From contig NZ_BMKZ01000012.1 of NCBI RefSeq assembly GCF_014644735.1, positions 777 through 64,776 on the forward strand: DNA of 64,000 nt. The letters are read 5' to 3'. This document shows positions 50,777 to 61,298 of the stretch, one piece after another. Made by a program: the position numbers and the translations under genes. Source of the DNA: Caldalkalibacillus thermarum. Its GTDB lineage: Bacteria; Bacillota; Bacilli; Caldalkalibacillales; Caldalkalibacillaceae. Positions within the stretch are counted from its first letter, which is position 1. Every line of letters starts with the position of its first letter. The notes under the pieces were generated by a model that saw nothing but the letters and a program-made list of their open reading frames with translations, made no database searches and was not told the origin of the DNA.

Positions 50777-51198
50777 AATGCATTTTCATTCCCTTCTATA
50801 ATGGCATAAGCCTGTTGAATCAAGGTCTCCAGCCGCTGTATGCGCTGCTTTAAATATAAATAACCAATCAAGCTTTCAAAGGCGGTTCCCAAACGATAGG
50901 TGGCCAGATCAGTATGCTTGGGGACCGTGCGCACCTTGGCATTTCGTCCCCTCCTGACAATGTCTAGTTCTTCCTCCGTCAGCACGTTCTCCTCCAGCCA
51001 GCAGCTTAACACTTTGGCCTGTGCTTTGGCCGATACATAACGGGTCGCCGCCTGATGCAGGCGGTAGGTTTGTGTTTTCCCCAGTTCTAACAGGTGTACA
51101 CGGACGTACACCTCATACACGGCATCCCCCACATAGGCCAAGGTTAAACCATTATACAAATGGGGGGAGTGGGGGAGTTTGGGCATAAAGGGTCTCAT
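50773..51198 (-). CDS. mrnC: Mini-ribonuclease III
   Basis: 141 residues: LTLAYVGDAVYEVYVRVHLL (RNase III signature with catalytic Asp), RYVSAKAQAKVLSCW, GTAFESLIGYLYLKQRIQRL. Lacks a dsRNA-binding domain, as the family does. Trims 23S rRNA ends. Confidence 0.95.
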   Translation of the reverse strand: MRPFMPKLPHSPHLYNGLTLAYVGDAVYEVYVRVHLLELGKTQTYRLHQAATRYVSAKAQAKVLSCWLEENVLTEEELDIVRRGRNAKVRTVPKHTDLATYRLGTAFESLIGYLYLKQRIQRLETLIQQAYAIIEGNENAL

Positions 51199-51208
51199 CT
51201 TTCATCCA

Positions 51209-52603
51209 TCACCTTCTGCGCCAACGGACACCTTGGGGGGTATCTTCCAAAATGATGCCCCGGGCAGCTAATTGGTCCCGGATGCGATCCGCTGTGGCAA
51301 AATCTCTGGCCTTGCGCGCTTTATTCCGTTCTTCAATCAAACGCTCTATTTCCTCGTCCAACAACGCTTGTTCTTCCTCCAGCTTCAAGCCCAGGACGCC
51401 TGCCAGTCCAACCAGAGTATCCCGGAATGACTTCAACACGGCGGGATGGCCTTCCCCTTGGTTTAAATAAGTGTTGGCTTCTCTGGCCAGCTCAAACAGG
51501 ACACTGATCGCATTGGCCGTATTAAAATCATCATCCATCGCCTCTTCAAACTTCCTTTTGCCTGTTGCCACGGCTGGGTGCTCTTCATCTGGCGCGCCAG
51601 CGGCAGAGCTTTTGAGGGCATGTTCCAGGTTGGCCACTGCCGTCTTCAGGCGTTCAAGACCGTTTTTAGCCTGGTTCAACAGTTCCTCACTGTAGTTGAT
51701 CGGGCTGCGGTAATGGCCGGTAAGCATAAAGAAGCGTAACACTTGCGGATCATGCCGGCTTAAAAGGTCGTTAACCCGAACCACATTGCCCAATGATTTG
51801 GACATTTTTTCCTGATTGATCGTCACCATGGCATTATGCATCCAGTACCGGGCGAGTGGCTTGTGGGTTAAGCCTTCCGTCTGGGCAATCTCATTTTCAT
51901 GATGGGGAAAGGTCAAGTCTAAACCACCACCGTGGATGTCGATGGTCTCTCCCAAGTATTTTTTAATCATGGCCGAGCATTCAATGTGCCATCCAGGCCT
52001 GCCTTTTCCCCAGGGGCTTTCCCAGAACACTTCACCCGGTTTGGCCTTTTTCCATAAAGCAAAGTCGAGGGGAGACTCTTTATTTTCATTCACCTCAATA
52101 CGCGCCCCGGCCAAGAGCTCCTCCGTATTTTGCTGAGACAGCTTGCCGTACTCCTTAAACTTATGTGTACGGTAATAAACATCCCCATCAGCTTCATAAG
52201 CCAGGCCTGCCTTGATCAAATCCTCGATAAAGGCAATGATCTCCTTCATATTTTCCGTAACCTTGGGATGGGCGGTGGCTGGCTTAATGTTTAATTGCTG
52301 AGCGACGTCCAAGTACGCCTTAATATACGTTTCAGCCACCTCTTTGGCTGACTTGCCCTCTTGTTGGGCTGCTTTGATGATTTTATCATCCACATCGGTA
52401 AAGTTTTGTATATAAGTGACCTCATATCCCTTGTATTCAAAATAGCGGCGCACCGTATCAAAGAAGATGGCCGGGCGGGCATTGCCAATATGAATGTGGC
52501 TGTACACCGTCGGACCACACACGTACATCTTTACTTTACCCTTTTCAACAGGCACAAACGGCTCCTTGGCACGCTTCAGCGTATTATAAATCTTAATGGA
52601 CAT
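51209..52603 (-). CDS. cysS: Cysteinyl-tRNA synthetase
   Basis: 464 residues from ATG 52603. Class [21 protein letters not shown] (HIGH-like), zinc ligands in GWHIECSAM and [19 protein letters not shown]-terminal tRNA-binding tail ends GVRWRRR. Overlaps cysE by 11 nt and is controlled with it by the cysteine T-box. Confidence 0.98.
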   Translation of the reverse strand: MSIKIYNTLKRAKEPFVPVEKGKVKMYVCGPTVYSHIHIGNARPAIFFDTVRRYFEYKGYEVTYIQNFTDVDDKIIKAAQQEGKSAKEVAETYIKAYLDVAQQLNIKPATAHPKVTENMKEIIAFIEDLIKAGLAYEADGDVYYRTHKFKEYGKLSQQNTEELLAGARIEVNENKESPLDFALWKKAKPGEVFWESPWGKGRPGWHIECSAMIKKYLGETIDIHGGGLDLTFPHHENEIAQTEGLTHKPLARYWMHNAMVTINQEKMSKSLGNVVRVNDLLSRHDPQVLRFFMLTGHYRSPINYSEELLNQAKNGLERLKTAVANLEHALKSSAAGAPDEEHPAVATGKRKFEEAMDDDFNTANAISVLFELAREANTYLNQGEGHPAVLKSFRDTLVGLAGVLGLKLEEEQALLDEEIERLIEERNKARKARDFATADRIRDQLAARGIILEDTPQGVRWRRR

Positions 52604-53255
52604 GGGCATCCTTTCCTTTCTTTAATTCTTCCACTTCTTTTTTCAATTTATTAATTTCTTGCTCCATACGGCGCAACATATCCGCTACTGGGTCAGGCAG
52701 GTTGACATGATCCAGATCATGGGGAACCCGTTCACCATCCTGAACCACGACGCGCCCGGGTATGCCGACCACCGTTGAGTTGGGCGGAACATCTTTCAGC
52801 ACCACAGAACCAGCCCCCACTTTGGAATGATGACCAATGGTAATGGCCCCCAGCACTTTGGCCCCGGAAGAGATCAACACATGGTCTTCAATTGTGGGAT
52901 GGCGCTTCCCCTTTTCTTTTCCGGTTCCCCCCAGTGTCACACCTTGGTAAATGGTGACGTAGTCTCCTATTTCACAAGTTTCGCCAATGACAACCCCCAT
53001 GCCATGGTCAATAAACAAGCCTTTGCCAATTTTAGCTCCAGGATGAATTTCAATACCGGTTAGAAAACGGTTGAATTGGGAGATGAATCTGGCCAAGAAG
53101 TAGAATTTGCGTTTATAAAGGGCATGTGCCAGCCGGTGCAACCAAATGGCATGCAAACCGGAATAAGTAAACACCACCTCAAGGGTGCTCCTGGCCGCCG
53201 GGTCACGGTCAAAGACGGCCTGAATATCTTCTTTGAGCGTTTTCCAAACAGACAT
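52593..53255 (-). CDS. cysE: Serine O-acetyltransferase
   Basis: 220 residues from ATG 53255 (GGAGGGG upstream). Left-handed beta-helix hexapeptide enzyme: [59 protein letters not shown]. The C-terminal coiled-coil tail [14 protein letters not shown] is longer than minimal homologues. First step of cysteine synthesis. Confidence 0.97.
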   Translation of the reverse strand: MSVWKTLKEDIQAVFDRDPAARSTLEVVFTYSGLHAIWLHRLAHALYKRKFYFLARFISQFNRFLTGIEIHPGAKIGKGLFIDHGMGVVIGETCEIGDYVTIYQGVTLGGTGKEKGKRHPTIEDHVLISSGAKVLGAITIGHHSKVGAGSVVLKDVPPNSTVVGIPGRVVVQDGERVPHDLDHVNLPDPVADMLRRMEQEINKLKKEVEELKKGKDAHVH

Positions 53256-53299
53256 CGGTACCCCTCCTTTACCATTCCTTTCATTTTCAGGGATATCAA

Positions 53300-53592
53300 G
53301 CAAAAAACCGCCTCTGACTGACAGAGACGGTTTGACCCGCGGTTCCACTCTGCTTAAACATTCACCTGCCCTTTGCCCCTTGGACAACACAAACGGATGA
53401 CGGGCATGGGAATGCTTCCCTCTCCATTGATAACGGGGCTCTCCCGGCAAAGTCTACTTGACCCGTTCAACTTTGCACTCGAAGGGGCATTCCCATAAAG
53501 CGGTGTAAGCTACTTCCAGCCGCATGACGTCAACCCGTCATGGGTAGCTCTCTCTGGGACAACCGTCCTTTATGGTACTCGTCCTTCTCATC
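53300..53592 (-). promoter_or_regulatory. Cysteine T-box riboswitch upstream of cysE-cysS
   Basis: T-box sequence TGGAACCGCGG at 53337-53347; terminator AAACCGTCTCTG/CAGAGGCGGTTT followed by T6 at about 53303-53333. In Stem I, CCATAAAG pairs with CTTTATGG; the AGTA element precedes the first strand, and after the second strand the specifier loop reads GAA-TGC-CCC, so the specifier codon is TGC (Cys) at 53487-53489. Uncharged tRNA-Cys should allow readthrough into cysE-cysS. This accounts for most of the 452-nt space between gltX and cysE. A weak promoter (TTGTTC-16-TATGTT) may lie at about 53632-53660. Confidence 0.93.
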
Positions 53593-53707
53593 GTATTGGC
53601 TATATGCTCTTTTCCCCACACGCTTGCCTGTTTAACATATGCTTAGTATATGCATGAACAACAAGGTAGGAATCCTGCCAGGATCCAGCACATCTTGGCG
53701 CAGCGCT

Positions 53708-55180
53708 TTAAACGGTTTGCAGCTTTTTTAAGGCTTCTTGCAAGCGGGACCGCACTTTATCACGCCCCAACAAGGCCAGTGATTGTGTTAAATCCGGGCC
53801 ATGGGACTGTCCTGTGCAGGCCACCCGAATTGGCATAAACAGTTTCTTGCCCTTGGCCCCCGTCATTTTTTGCACGCTCTTAAGGGCGTGCTTGATCTGC
53901 TCTGGCTCAAAGGGATCTGCTTGATCCAACTGCTCTAAAAACGCTTGCAGCACCGCTGGAACCTGCTCCTCACCCAGTATGGCCATCGCCTCATCATCAT
54001 GCTCAATCTCTTCTTTGAAGAAGAGGGAGGCGAGCTTGGTAATTTCAGCCCCGTAACGCAGCTGCTCCTGGTATAAAAGAATCAACTTGGTTGCCCACTC
54101 TTGTTGTTCTGGCGTTAAATCGCGGGGCAAATAACCTTCCTTTTGCAAATAAGGCAAGGCCAGCTTAACCACTTCATCGGGCGAAAGTTGTTTAATATAA
54201 TGGTTGTTCATCCAGGTCAATTTATTGGCGTCAAACACCGCCGGACTTTTGGACAGACGTTTTTCATCAAAAATGCGGATAAATTCTTCACGGGAAAAAA
54301 TTTCCCGTTCCCCTTCCGGCGACCAGCCTAAAAGGGTGATAAAATTGAAGAGCGCTTCCGGCAAGTAACCCAGTTCGTGATATTGCTCAATAAACTGGAT
54401 AATCGTTTCGTCCCGCTTGCTTAATTTCTTGCGGTTTTCATTCACAATCAGTGTCATATGGCCGAAGACGGGAGGTTCCCAGCCTAAGGCCTCATAAATC
54501 ATCATCTGCCGCGGGGTGTTGGAAATATGGTCTTCTCCGCGCAGCACATGGGTGATGTCCATCAGATGGTCGTCAATCACAACCGCAAAGTTATACGTTG
54601 GCCAACCGTCTTTTTTGACAATGACAAAGTCTCCAATATCATTGGATTCAAACGTTATGGGGCCCTTGACCATATCATCAAAGGTGTAAGACTTGTTTTC
54701 CGGCACCCGGAAGCGGATGCTGGGCTTGCGCCCTTTCGCTTCAAGGTCTTCTTGTTCTGCCGGGGAAAGATCCCGGCACTTACCGGAATAGCGGGGCATC
54801 ACCCCTTGGGCCCGTTGTTTTTCCCGTTCGGCTTCCAATTCTTCTTCGGTACAATAACACTTATACGCCAATCCTTTTTCCATCAGGATTTGGGCATATT
54901 TTTGATAGATCTCCAGGCGCTCGCTTTGCCGATAGGGACCATAGGGGCCGGGTTTGTCAATACTTTCATCCCAATCGATTCCCAGCCATTTTAAGTACTT
55001 CAGCTGGTTGATGTCCCCGCCTTCCACGTTGCGCTTCCGGTCGGTATCTTCAATGCGGATCACAAATTGACCCTTGTAATGGCGGGCGAACAAGTAGTTG
55101 AATAACGCTGTTCTGGCATTTCCTATATGTAAATGCCCCGTGGGGCTGGGCGCATAACGCACTCTGACCTGTTTCGTCAT
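53708..55180 (-). CDS. gltX: Glutamyl-tRNA synthetase
   Basis: 490 residues from ATG 55180. [20 protein letters not shown] (HIGH-like HIGN), [35 protein letters not shown]. Bacterial non-discriminating type in Bacillales also charges tRNA-Gln; a GatCAB system would then be expected elsewhere. Confidence 0.98.
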   Translation of the reverse strand: MTKQVRVRYAPSPTGHLHIGNARTALFNYLFARHYKGQFVIRIEDTDRKRNVEGGDINQLKYLKWLGIDWDESIDKPGPYGPYRQSERLEIYQKYAQILMEKGLAYKCYCTEEELEAEREKQRAQGVMPRYSGKCRDLSPAEQEDLEAKGRKPSIRFRVPENKSYTFDDMVKGPITFESNDIGDFVIVKKDGWPTYNFAVVIDDHLMDITHVLRGEDHISNTPRQMMIYEALGWEPPVFGHMTLIVNENRKKLSKRDETIIQFIEQYHELGYLPEALFNFITLLGWSPEGEREIFSREEFIRIFDEKRLSKSPAVFDANKLTWMNNHYIKQLSPDEVVKLALPYLQKEGYLPRDLTPEQQEWATKLILLYQEQLRYGAEITKLASLFFKEEIEHDDEAMAILGEEQVPAVLQAFLEQLDQADPFEPEQIKHALKSVQKMTGAKGKKLFMPIRVACTGQSHGPDLTQSLALLGRDKVRSRLQEALKKLQTV

Positions 55181-55229
55181 TATCTTCACCTTCCAACATA
55201 TAATCATAGCATTTCCATCAGGAACAAAG

Positions 55230-55712
55230 TCAAGGTGCCTGGATCAGAAGCACCACGGCCTGGGCAGCAATGCCTTCTTCCCGTCCGCAAAAACCTAATT
55301 TTTCGGTGGTTGTTGCTTTAATATTAACCTGAGACTCTTCACCCTGACAAGCGCTAGCCACCCGCTTGATCATCTGGTGAATATAGGGCGCCAGCTTCGG
55401 CTTTTGGGCGATGATCGTGGCATCCACATTGCCCAGAACATAGCCTTTCTCGCGGGCCAGCTGCCATACCTTCACAAGCAGCTCATAAGAGTCAGCGTTC
55501 TCATAAGCGGGATCAGTATCCGGAAAATGACGGCCGATATCCCCTTCCCCGATGGCCCCCAATATGGCGTCACTAATGGCGTGCAATAAAACATCGGCAT
55601 CCGAGTGGCCCTTGAGGCCCTTGTCATAGGGGATGTGGACGCCACCAATGATGAGCGGGCGCCCCTCAACCAGCTGGTGCACGTCAAAGCCCTGCCCAAT
55701 GCGGATCCTCAT
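55230..55712 (-). CDS. ispF: 2-C-methyl-D-erythritol 2,4-cyclodiphosphate synthase
   Basis: 160 residues: [20 protein letters not shown] (Asp/His metal ligands), [20 protein letters not shown] (His), [23 protein letters not shown] isoprenoid pathway. ATG overlaps ispD stop by 4 nt. Confidence 0.98.
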   Translation of the reverse strand: MRIRIGQGFDVHQLVEGRPLIIGGVHIPYDKGLKGHSDADVLLHAISDAILGAIGEGDIGRHFPDTDPAYENADSYELLVKVWQLAREKGYVLGNVDATIIAQKPKLAPYIHQMIKRVASACQGEESQVNIKATTTEKLGFCGREEGIAAQAVVLLIQAP

Positions 55713-56401
55713 GCTTCTTCACTCCTCTTTAGTATGGATCGGGCCAGATCAATATCTTCAGGCGTTGTTAATTTTATATTATACTCGCTTCCCGGCACAA
55801 TATAGACAGCATGGCCCATGGCCTCCACCAAGGCCGCATCATCTGTGGCCTCCCGCTGTTGGCGTCTGGCCTCTTCATGGGCTTTGACAATCAGAGCATA
55901 CTTAAACCCTTGCGGTGTTTGGGCCGCCCACAGCTTGGAACGGTCCAGGGTTGAGGCAATGTGGCCATTGTCAACCACCTTGATTGTATCTTTAACGGGC
56001 ACGGCCAAAATGGCTGCCCCGTAACGCTGGACCGCATCTACAACCTGTTGAACATAGCCTTCGGCCAGAAACGGACGGGCCCCGTCATGAATCAAGACTA
56101 CATCCGGTGGTTCTTGGCCCAGGGCTTTGAGGCCATAAAACACGCTTTCCTGCCGTTCCCTGCCGCCGGCAACAACGTGCCTCACTTTGCTCAAGCGGTG
56201 CTGTTTGATCAGTTCCTTGACCAAACCCAACTCTTCTTCACCGGCAACAACCGTGATGTCTGTGACGCAACTAAAGCGTTGCCATCTGCTTAATGTATGT
56301 ACCAATAAGGGCTTCCCTTCCAGGTCCAAAAAAGCTTTGTTTTTGCCCAGACCCATGCGTTTTCCCTTTCCGGCAGCCACAATGACAGCACTGACCTTCA
56401 T
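55709..56401 (-). CDS. ispD: 2-C-methyl-D-erythritol 4-phosphate cytidylyltransferase
   Basis: 230 residues from ATG 56401. [20 protein letters not shown] nucleotide loop, [63 protein letters not shown] pathway step before IspE; paired with ispF. Confidence 0.97.
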   Translation of the reverse strand: MKVSAVIVAAGKGKRMGLGKNKAFLDLEGKPLLVHTLSRWQRFSCVTDITVVAGEEELGLVKELIKQHRLSKVRHVVAGGRERQESVFYGLKALGQEPPDVVLIHDGARPFLAEGYVQQVVDAVQRYGAAILAVPVKDTIKVVDNGHIASTLDRSKLWAAQTPQGFKYALIVKAHEEARRQQREATDDAALVEAMGHAVYIVPGSEYNIKLTTPEDIDLARSILKRSEEA

Positions 56402-56470
56402 CCCTTGCTCCTTCCTAGGCTTCACCATGTTTATGACTATATTGTAGCAAAAGAGATTCCCAACCAACAG

Positions 56471-56505
56471 CGAAAAATGGCTGTTGCCCGGGCAACAGCC
56501 ATCAT
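56471..56505 (-). terminator. Terminator after yacL
   Basis: A 26-bp perfect palindrome at 56477-56502 (half-site ATGGCTGTTGCCC), followed on the minus strand by five T. Confidence 0.85.
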
Positions 56506-56515
56506 TTCCACCATG

Positions 56516-57616
56516 TTATAAGGCCTTTTCATATAATTTTGGCTTGGCAAAGATCATCCGCCCTGCTGATGTTTGCAGCACACTGGTGACCATCACGTCA
56601 ATCTTGCTGCCGATATGTTCACGGCCACCTTCCACCACGATCATTGTGCCGTCGTCCAGATAAGCCACGCCCTGCCCCTGCTCTTTTCCGTCTTTGATCA
56701 CCTGTACCGTCAGTTCTTCACCGGGAAGCACAACCGGCTTGACGGCATTGGCCAAATCGTTAATGTTCAGCACCGGAACGCCTTGCAATTCACACACCTT
56801 GTTCAAGTTAAAATCATTGGTCACCACTTTGCCATTCAACACTTTGGCCAGGCGGATCAATTTGCTGTCCACTTCATGTATATCCTCAAAGTCGCCTTCA
56901 TAAATGTGAACTTTGACCGTCTTTTCCTTTTGGATGCGATTCAACACATCCAATCCTCTGCGCCCTCTGTTCCGCTTCAAGTCATCAGAAGAATCAGCTA
57001 TATGCTGCAATTCCTCCAAGACAAACCCGGGGATGACAATGGTTCCTTCTATAAATCCTGTTTGGCAAATGTCAGCGATACGTCCATCGATAATCACGCT
57101 GGTGTCCAGTATTTTGTGTTCTCCTGCCACAGGGCTGCCTGCCTTCTTCTCTTTGCCTAAGCGCCCCAGCGTAAACAGGCCAATCATTTCATCCCGCTTT
57201 TTAAACCCTATTTGAAAGCCAATATAGCCGAAACAGATGGCAAACAAAGCCGGCAACACTTGGCTTGCTACCGGAATATTATTAAAGGGAAAACTCAACA
57301 GAAACGCAATCAAGAGTCCAACAATCAGGCCCATGACTCCAAAAAACAAATCAGCCACAGGCGTCTTTAACAGACGCTCTTCGGCCCAGCGCATCACATT
57401 AACCAAATATTCGGCCAACCAGACTGATAATAAACCAAATAAAACCGCACCTAAAAGCGCATAAATAATTGCATTGACCACATTTTGCTCCAGCAATGAA
57501 TCAGATAAGCCCAGATTTAAAAGTGCTTCTAACATCGCCATCACTTGTGGCCCAAAGTAATAGCCCAAAATAGCACCGGCAAAGGCAAGAAAAACTTGGA
57601 TCATTCGTTTCAACAT
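56516..57616 (-). CDS. yacL: PIN/TRAM domain membrane protein YacL
   Basis: 366 residues from ATG 57616 (AAGGAGGTG upstream). About four membrane helices ([55 protein letters not shown], and a fourth), then a PIN nuclease-like domain ([37 protein letters not shown]) and a C-terminal TRAM-like part ([18 protein letters not shown]). Acidic PIN residues are present. RNA cleavage at the membrane is inferred from fold; B. subtilis function is unclear. Confidence 0.92.
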   Translation of the reverse strand: MLKRMIQVFLAFAGAILGYYFGPQVMAMLEALLNLGLSDSLLEQNVVNAIIYALLGAVLFGLLSVWLAEYLVNVMRWAEERLLKTPVADLFFGVMGLIVGLLIAFLLSFPFNNIPVASQVLPALFAICFGYIGFQIGFKKRDEMIGLFTLGRLGKEKKAGSPVAGEHKILDTSVIIDGRIADICQTGFIEGTIVIPGFVLEELQHIADSSDDLKRNRGRRGLDVLNRIQKEKTVKVHIYEGDFEDIHEVDSKLIRLAKVLNGKVVTNDFNLNKVCELQGVPVLNINDLANAVKPVVLPGEELTVQVIKDGKEQGQGVAYLDDGTMIVVEGGREHIGSKIDVMVTSVLQTSAGRMIFAKPKLYEKAL

Positions 57617-57695
57617 CAGTGTCACCTCCTTCTATCCATTATTAACAAAATCACCAATTTGAAACCTCGTTTTAAAAATATTATTCGTTTCGTTT

Positions 57696-57721
57696 GAAAA
57701 AATGCGCCCATAGGGACGCAT
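57696..57721 (-). terminator. Terminator after pssA
   Basis: ATGCG-T-CCC / GGG-CGCAT stem with one bulge and T6 on the minus strand, about 180 nt downstream of pssA. The rest of 57617-57901 is AT-rich and shows no gene I can support. Confidence 0.65.
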
Positions 57722-57901
57722 GAGTCTTTCATTGGCCTTTTGCCGTTGATGAGACCCCAGAAGATGACATGAAAGTGATGACAGATTCCAAATTTAGGAT
57801 ATCACATGGCATATAAATTGTCAAATAAAATAAAGATGTTATCATAAATAATTCCCTGTCGTCAACCTCTCCTAGGCAAAAAGTCTTAACCTTTTTGACG
57901 C

Positions 57902-58627
57902 TCAGCGGCGTCCCAACCGCTTGCCCCGCCTCTTGTGTGCTTTCTGGCGCCAACTTTTTTCCAAGCTTTTTTTAATTCCGTAAGCCGCATATAACACCAA
58001 GGGAATAAAGACAATTTTGGGAAATTCGGATGGGAAACGATAGGCCAAGAGAGCCACAGCCCCGATGATGATAGGTGTAATCCAGAAGGCGGCCCTGGGC
58101 ACACCCACTTTTTTAAAATTGGGGTATTTGATTCGACTGACCATAAGGAACGATAAAATGATCATGCCGATGGGTAAAAACAAAGGCGGAAAAACGGAAT
58201 GATACAGAGCAAAGGTGGCCAAGACACCCCCCGCGGCAGTAATGGGCAAGCCGATAAAAAAACCAGGAATGCCAGGCTGGACACTGAACCGGGCCAGCCT
58301 TAACGCACCGCAAATGGGAAATAAAGCCGTAACCACAATACCCCATGGGCCCAGTTCATGCAAAACCACCAGGTACATGATCACACTGGGGGCTACACCA
58401 AAAGTGACAATATCAGATAATGAGTCCAGTTGTTTGCCAAACTCACTGGCCGCATTCAACATGCGCGCCACGCGGCCGTCCAATCCGTCCAAAATCATAC
58501 CAACGATTACTAAAATAGCAGCATAGTCAATATAACGGGGTTCACCCTGGATCGCCAGGAGAATCGCCAAAATCCCTAAAAATAAATTGCCCAATGTAAA
58601 CAGGCTAGGAATACTTCTGGTTAGCAT
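57902..58627 (-). CDS. pssA: CDP-diacylglycerol-serine O-phosphatidyltransferase
   Basis: 241 residues from ATG 58627 (AAGGTGGG upstream). CDP-alcohol phosphotransferase motif DG-X2-AR-X8-G-X3-D-X3-D is exact in DGRVARMLNAASEFGKQLDS then LSD. About seven membrane helices. Makes phosphatidylserine, the precursor of phosphatidylethanolamine. It lies between disA and yacL, unlike in B. subtilis where pssA is elsewhere. Strongly basic C-terminal tail KRRGKRLGRR. The family motif alone would also fit other CDP-alcohol enzymes; length and N-terminus favour PssA. Confidence 0.88.
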   Translation of the reverse strand: MLTRSIPSLFTLGNLFLGILAILLAIQGEPRYIDYAAILVIVGMILDGLDGRVARMLNAASEFGKQLDSLSDIVTFGVAPSVIMYLVVLHELGPWGIVVTALFPICGALRLARFSVQPGIPGFFIGLPITAAGGVLATFALYHSVFPPLFLPIGMIILSFLMVSRIKYPNFKKVGVPRAAFWITPIIIGAVALLAYRFPSEFPKIVFIPLVLYAAYGIKKSLEKSWRQKAHKRRGKRLGRR

Positions 58628-58647
58628 GATTTGTCCCACCTTGTAGG

Positions 58648-59721
58648 TTAGATATGACGATCAATAAACACTTGTTCCTGGATGCGCATGAGACCGTCTT
58701 TAATTGTTCTGGCCCGGACTTCGCCTACCCCATCCACTTCATCCAGCTCTTCAATAGAGGCCATCATCACCTGGGAGAGCGCTTCAAACTTATCCACCAA
58801 ATTTTGAACAATCGCACTGGGAAGACGGGGGATTTTATGCAAAATACGGTAGCCCCGTGGTGAGACCGGTTCCTCTTGCACATTGACATGGGGAGAATAA
58901 CCCAGCAAACGGACAATGGCATTGTTTTCTAACAGCTCATCTGAGGACAATTTTTTCAACTCATTTAAAATGCGGGCAGGATCTTCATCCTGATTGCGGC
59001 AGTAATCTTTTAACAATAAATATACCTCTTCTTCAACGTTGGACACCAATTCTTCAAGCTGCATGCTGATGAGACGGCCTTCAGTCCCTAATTCGTGGAT
59101 ATAACGGTTAATTTCCGCTTTAATACGCAACACCATCTCAATGCGGTGGATGACCATGGCCACTTCATGCAAGGTGACCAGCTCTTCAAATTCAAGGGCG
59201 CTTAGATTGGTCAAGGCCTGATCAAGCACGGCCTTGTACTTTTCCAACGTTTGAATGGCTTGATTAGCCTTCGTTAAAATCACACCAATGTCTCTGAGAG
59301 CATAGCGGAAATTACCTTGATACAGCGTAATCACATTGCGCCGCTGGGAAATGGAAATCACCAAATGGCCTGTTTGTTTAGCGACCCGTTCCGCCGTGCG
59401 ATGACGAATTCCAGTCTCGCGGGACGGAATGGACGAATCAGGGACAAGCTGGGTGTTGGCAAATAAAATGCGCTTGACATCATTGCTCAAAATAATAGCG
59501 CCGTCCATTTTGGCCAGTTCATACAAGTTGGCCGGCGTAAATTCACAATTGATGGAAAAGCCGCCATCCACGATGTTCATCATTTCTTTGCTGTACCCGA
59601 TCACAATGAGGGCGCCTGTTTTGGCTCGCAAAACATTCTCCAGTCCTTCCCGGAGCGGGGTTCCGGGAGCCACCAGTTTTAAAACGGCAGCCGTTTGATC
59701 TTGTTTTTCTTTTTCTGTCAT
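58648..59721 (-). CDS. disA: Diadenylate cyclase DisA
   Basis: 357 residues. DAC domain: [20 protein letters not shown] (DGA) and [20 protein letters not shown] (RHR) make c-di-AMP. Long helical spine and C-terminal HhH ([20 protein letters not shown]) that scans DNA for branched structures. Checkpoint for sporulation initiation. Starts 4 nt inside radA. Confidence 0.97.
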   Translation of the reverse strand: MTEKEKQDQTAAVLKLVAPGTPLREGLENVLRAKTGALIVIGYSKEMMNIVDGGFSINCEFTPANLYELAKMDGAIILSNDVKRILFANTQLVPDSSIPSRETGIRHRTAERVAKQTGHLVISISQRRNVITLYQGNFRYALRDIGVILTKANQAIQTLEKYKAVLDQALTNLSALEFEELVTLHEVAMVIHRIEMVLRIKAEINRYIHELGTEGRLISMQLEELVSNVEEEVYLLLKDYCRNQDEDPARILNELKKLSSDELLENNAIVRLLGYSPHVNVQEEPVSPRGYRILHKIPRLPSAIVQNLVDKFEALSQVMMASIEELDEVDGVGEVRARTIKDGLMRIQEQVFIDRHI

Positions 59722-61100
59722 CTTGTCTCCCCCTCTAGCACAACCTGAATCGCCTCTTGAACCGATTGTACCCCAATGACTTCAATGCCCTCTGGCAGTT
59801 CCCAGCCTAAGGTATTTTTATAGGGAATAATGGCCCGTTTAAACCCTAATTTGCGGGCCTCTGTCAAGCGTTGCTCAATACGGGACACACCCCTTACTTC
59901 TCCTGTCAAACCCACTTCACCAATAACGACATCATAAGGACTGGTCGGTTTTTCCCGGAAGCTGGAGGCAATGCTAATGGCCATGCCTAAGTCCAGGGCC
60001 GGCTCATTTAACTTGACGCCACCGGCCACATTAATATAAGCATCCTGATTTTGCAATAAAAGGCCAACCCGTTTTTCCAACACGGCCATGATGAGGGACA
60101 CGCGATGATGATCAACACCGGTGGCTGTGCGTCTCGGCGTACCAAAGCTGGTCGGTGTCACCAATGCTTGTAATTCAACAAGCACAGGCCGGGTTCCTTC
60201 CATGCTGGCCACCACAATGGAACCTGCTGCACCATGGGCCCGTTCCTCCAGAAAAAGTTCCGACGGATTGACCACTTCCACGAGCCCAGACTCTTGCATA
60301 TCAAAAATGCCGATTTCATTGGTCGAACCAAAACGGTTTTTGACAGCACGCAAAATGCGGTATGTGTGATGCCGCTCGCCTTCAAAATAGATGACCGCAT
60401 CCACCATATGTTCCAGTATTTTTGGCCCCGCAATGGCGCCTTCCTTTGTCACATGGCCGACCACAAAGATGGCAATGCCTTTACTTTTGGCCACTCGCAT
60501 TAACACTGCCGTGCATTCACGCACTTGGGCCACACTGCCTGGAGTGGAACTCACCTCAGGATGATACACCGTTTGGATCGAATCAAGGATGACCACTTTG
60601 GGCTCTGCCTGGTCAATCTGCCGTTCGATCTCATCAATGTGGGTTTCCGTCAAGATGAAAAGCTCAGCTGACTCAATGCCGAGCCGGTCCGCACGCATCT
60701 TGGTTTGTTTGAGAGATTCTTCTCCTGAAACATATAATACACGATGACCCTGTTCACTTAATATACCTGAAATTTGCAATAATAATGTGGATTTGCCAAT
60801 GCCGGGATCACCGCCAAACAGCACGAGGGAGCCAGGAACCACGCCGCCCCCCAACACCCGGTCAAATTCACCCACCCCTGTGGGCAAGCGGGGAGCTTCC
60901 TCCGCTTTGATCTGGGTAATGGGGACGGGGCTCGCATTTTTGGATATGGAAGCCACACCCTTTCCAGCAGCCCATGGTACAGAATGTATGCGTTCTTCAA
61001 CCATGCTATTCCAGGTCTGACATCCTGGGCAGCGCCCCATCCATTTAGGAGACTCGTATCCGCACGCCTGGCAAACAAAGGTTAATTTTTTCTTTGACAT
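59718..61100 (-). CDS. radA: DNA repair protein RadA
   Basis: 460 residues from ATG 61100. N-terminal zinc finger [18 protein letters not shown], Walker [20 protein letters not shown] motif [19 protein letters not shown]-terminal Lon-like domain [20 protein letters not shown]. Branch migration of recombination intermediates. Its start lies 200 nt from clpC terminator. Confidence 0.97.
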   Translation of the reverse strand: MSKKKLTFVCQACGYESPKWMGRCPGCQTWNSMVEERIHSVPWAAGKGVASISKNASPVPITQIKAEEAPRLPTGVGEFDRVLGGGVVPGSLVLFGGDPGIGKSTLLLQISGILSEQGHRVLYVSGEESLKQTKMRADRLGIESAELFILTETHIDEIERQIDQAEPKVVILDSIQTVYHPEVSSTPGSVAQVRECTAVLMRVAKSKGIAIFVVGHVTKEGAIAGPKILEHMVDAVIYFEGERHHTYRILRAVKNRFGSTNEIGIFDMQESGLVEVVNPSELFLEERAHGAAGSIVVASMEGTRPVLVELQALVTPTSFGTPRRTATGVDHHRVSLIMAVLEKRVGLLLQNQDAYINVAGGVKLNEPALDLGMAISIASSFREKPTSPYDVVIGEVGLTGEVRGVSRIEQRLTEARKLGFKRAIIPYKNTLGWELPEGIEVIGVQSVQEAIQVVLEGETR

Positions 61101-61185
61101 TCTGTTCCCCCGAATATGTATCATGTCTATATTTCATTTCTTTATGTTAAATGTATCACTTTCACAAACTTAAATAAAGAAAACC

Positions 61186-61220
61186 TGGCTTTTGCCAAGG
61201 CTGTGAGCCGGCAAAAGCCA
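61186..61220 (-). terminator. Terminator after clpC
   Basis: TGGCTTTTGCC (61186-61196) with GGCAAAAGCCA (61210-61220), followed on the minus strand by a T-rich run. It separates the ctsR-clpC heat-shock unit from radA. Confidence 0.8.
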
Positions 61221-61298
61221 AAGCTGGGTGGCAAATACCGAATTTGGTGCGGTGCATAAGGAGAGTGTTCACCTCGCCTTACACACCGCGTTCCGGTC

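Noticed and set aside
57729-57953. Minus-strand frame downstream of pssA
   Set aside because: It overlaps the pssA 3' end in another frame and has no ribosome site or conserved look.
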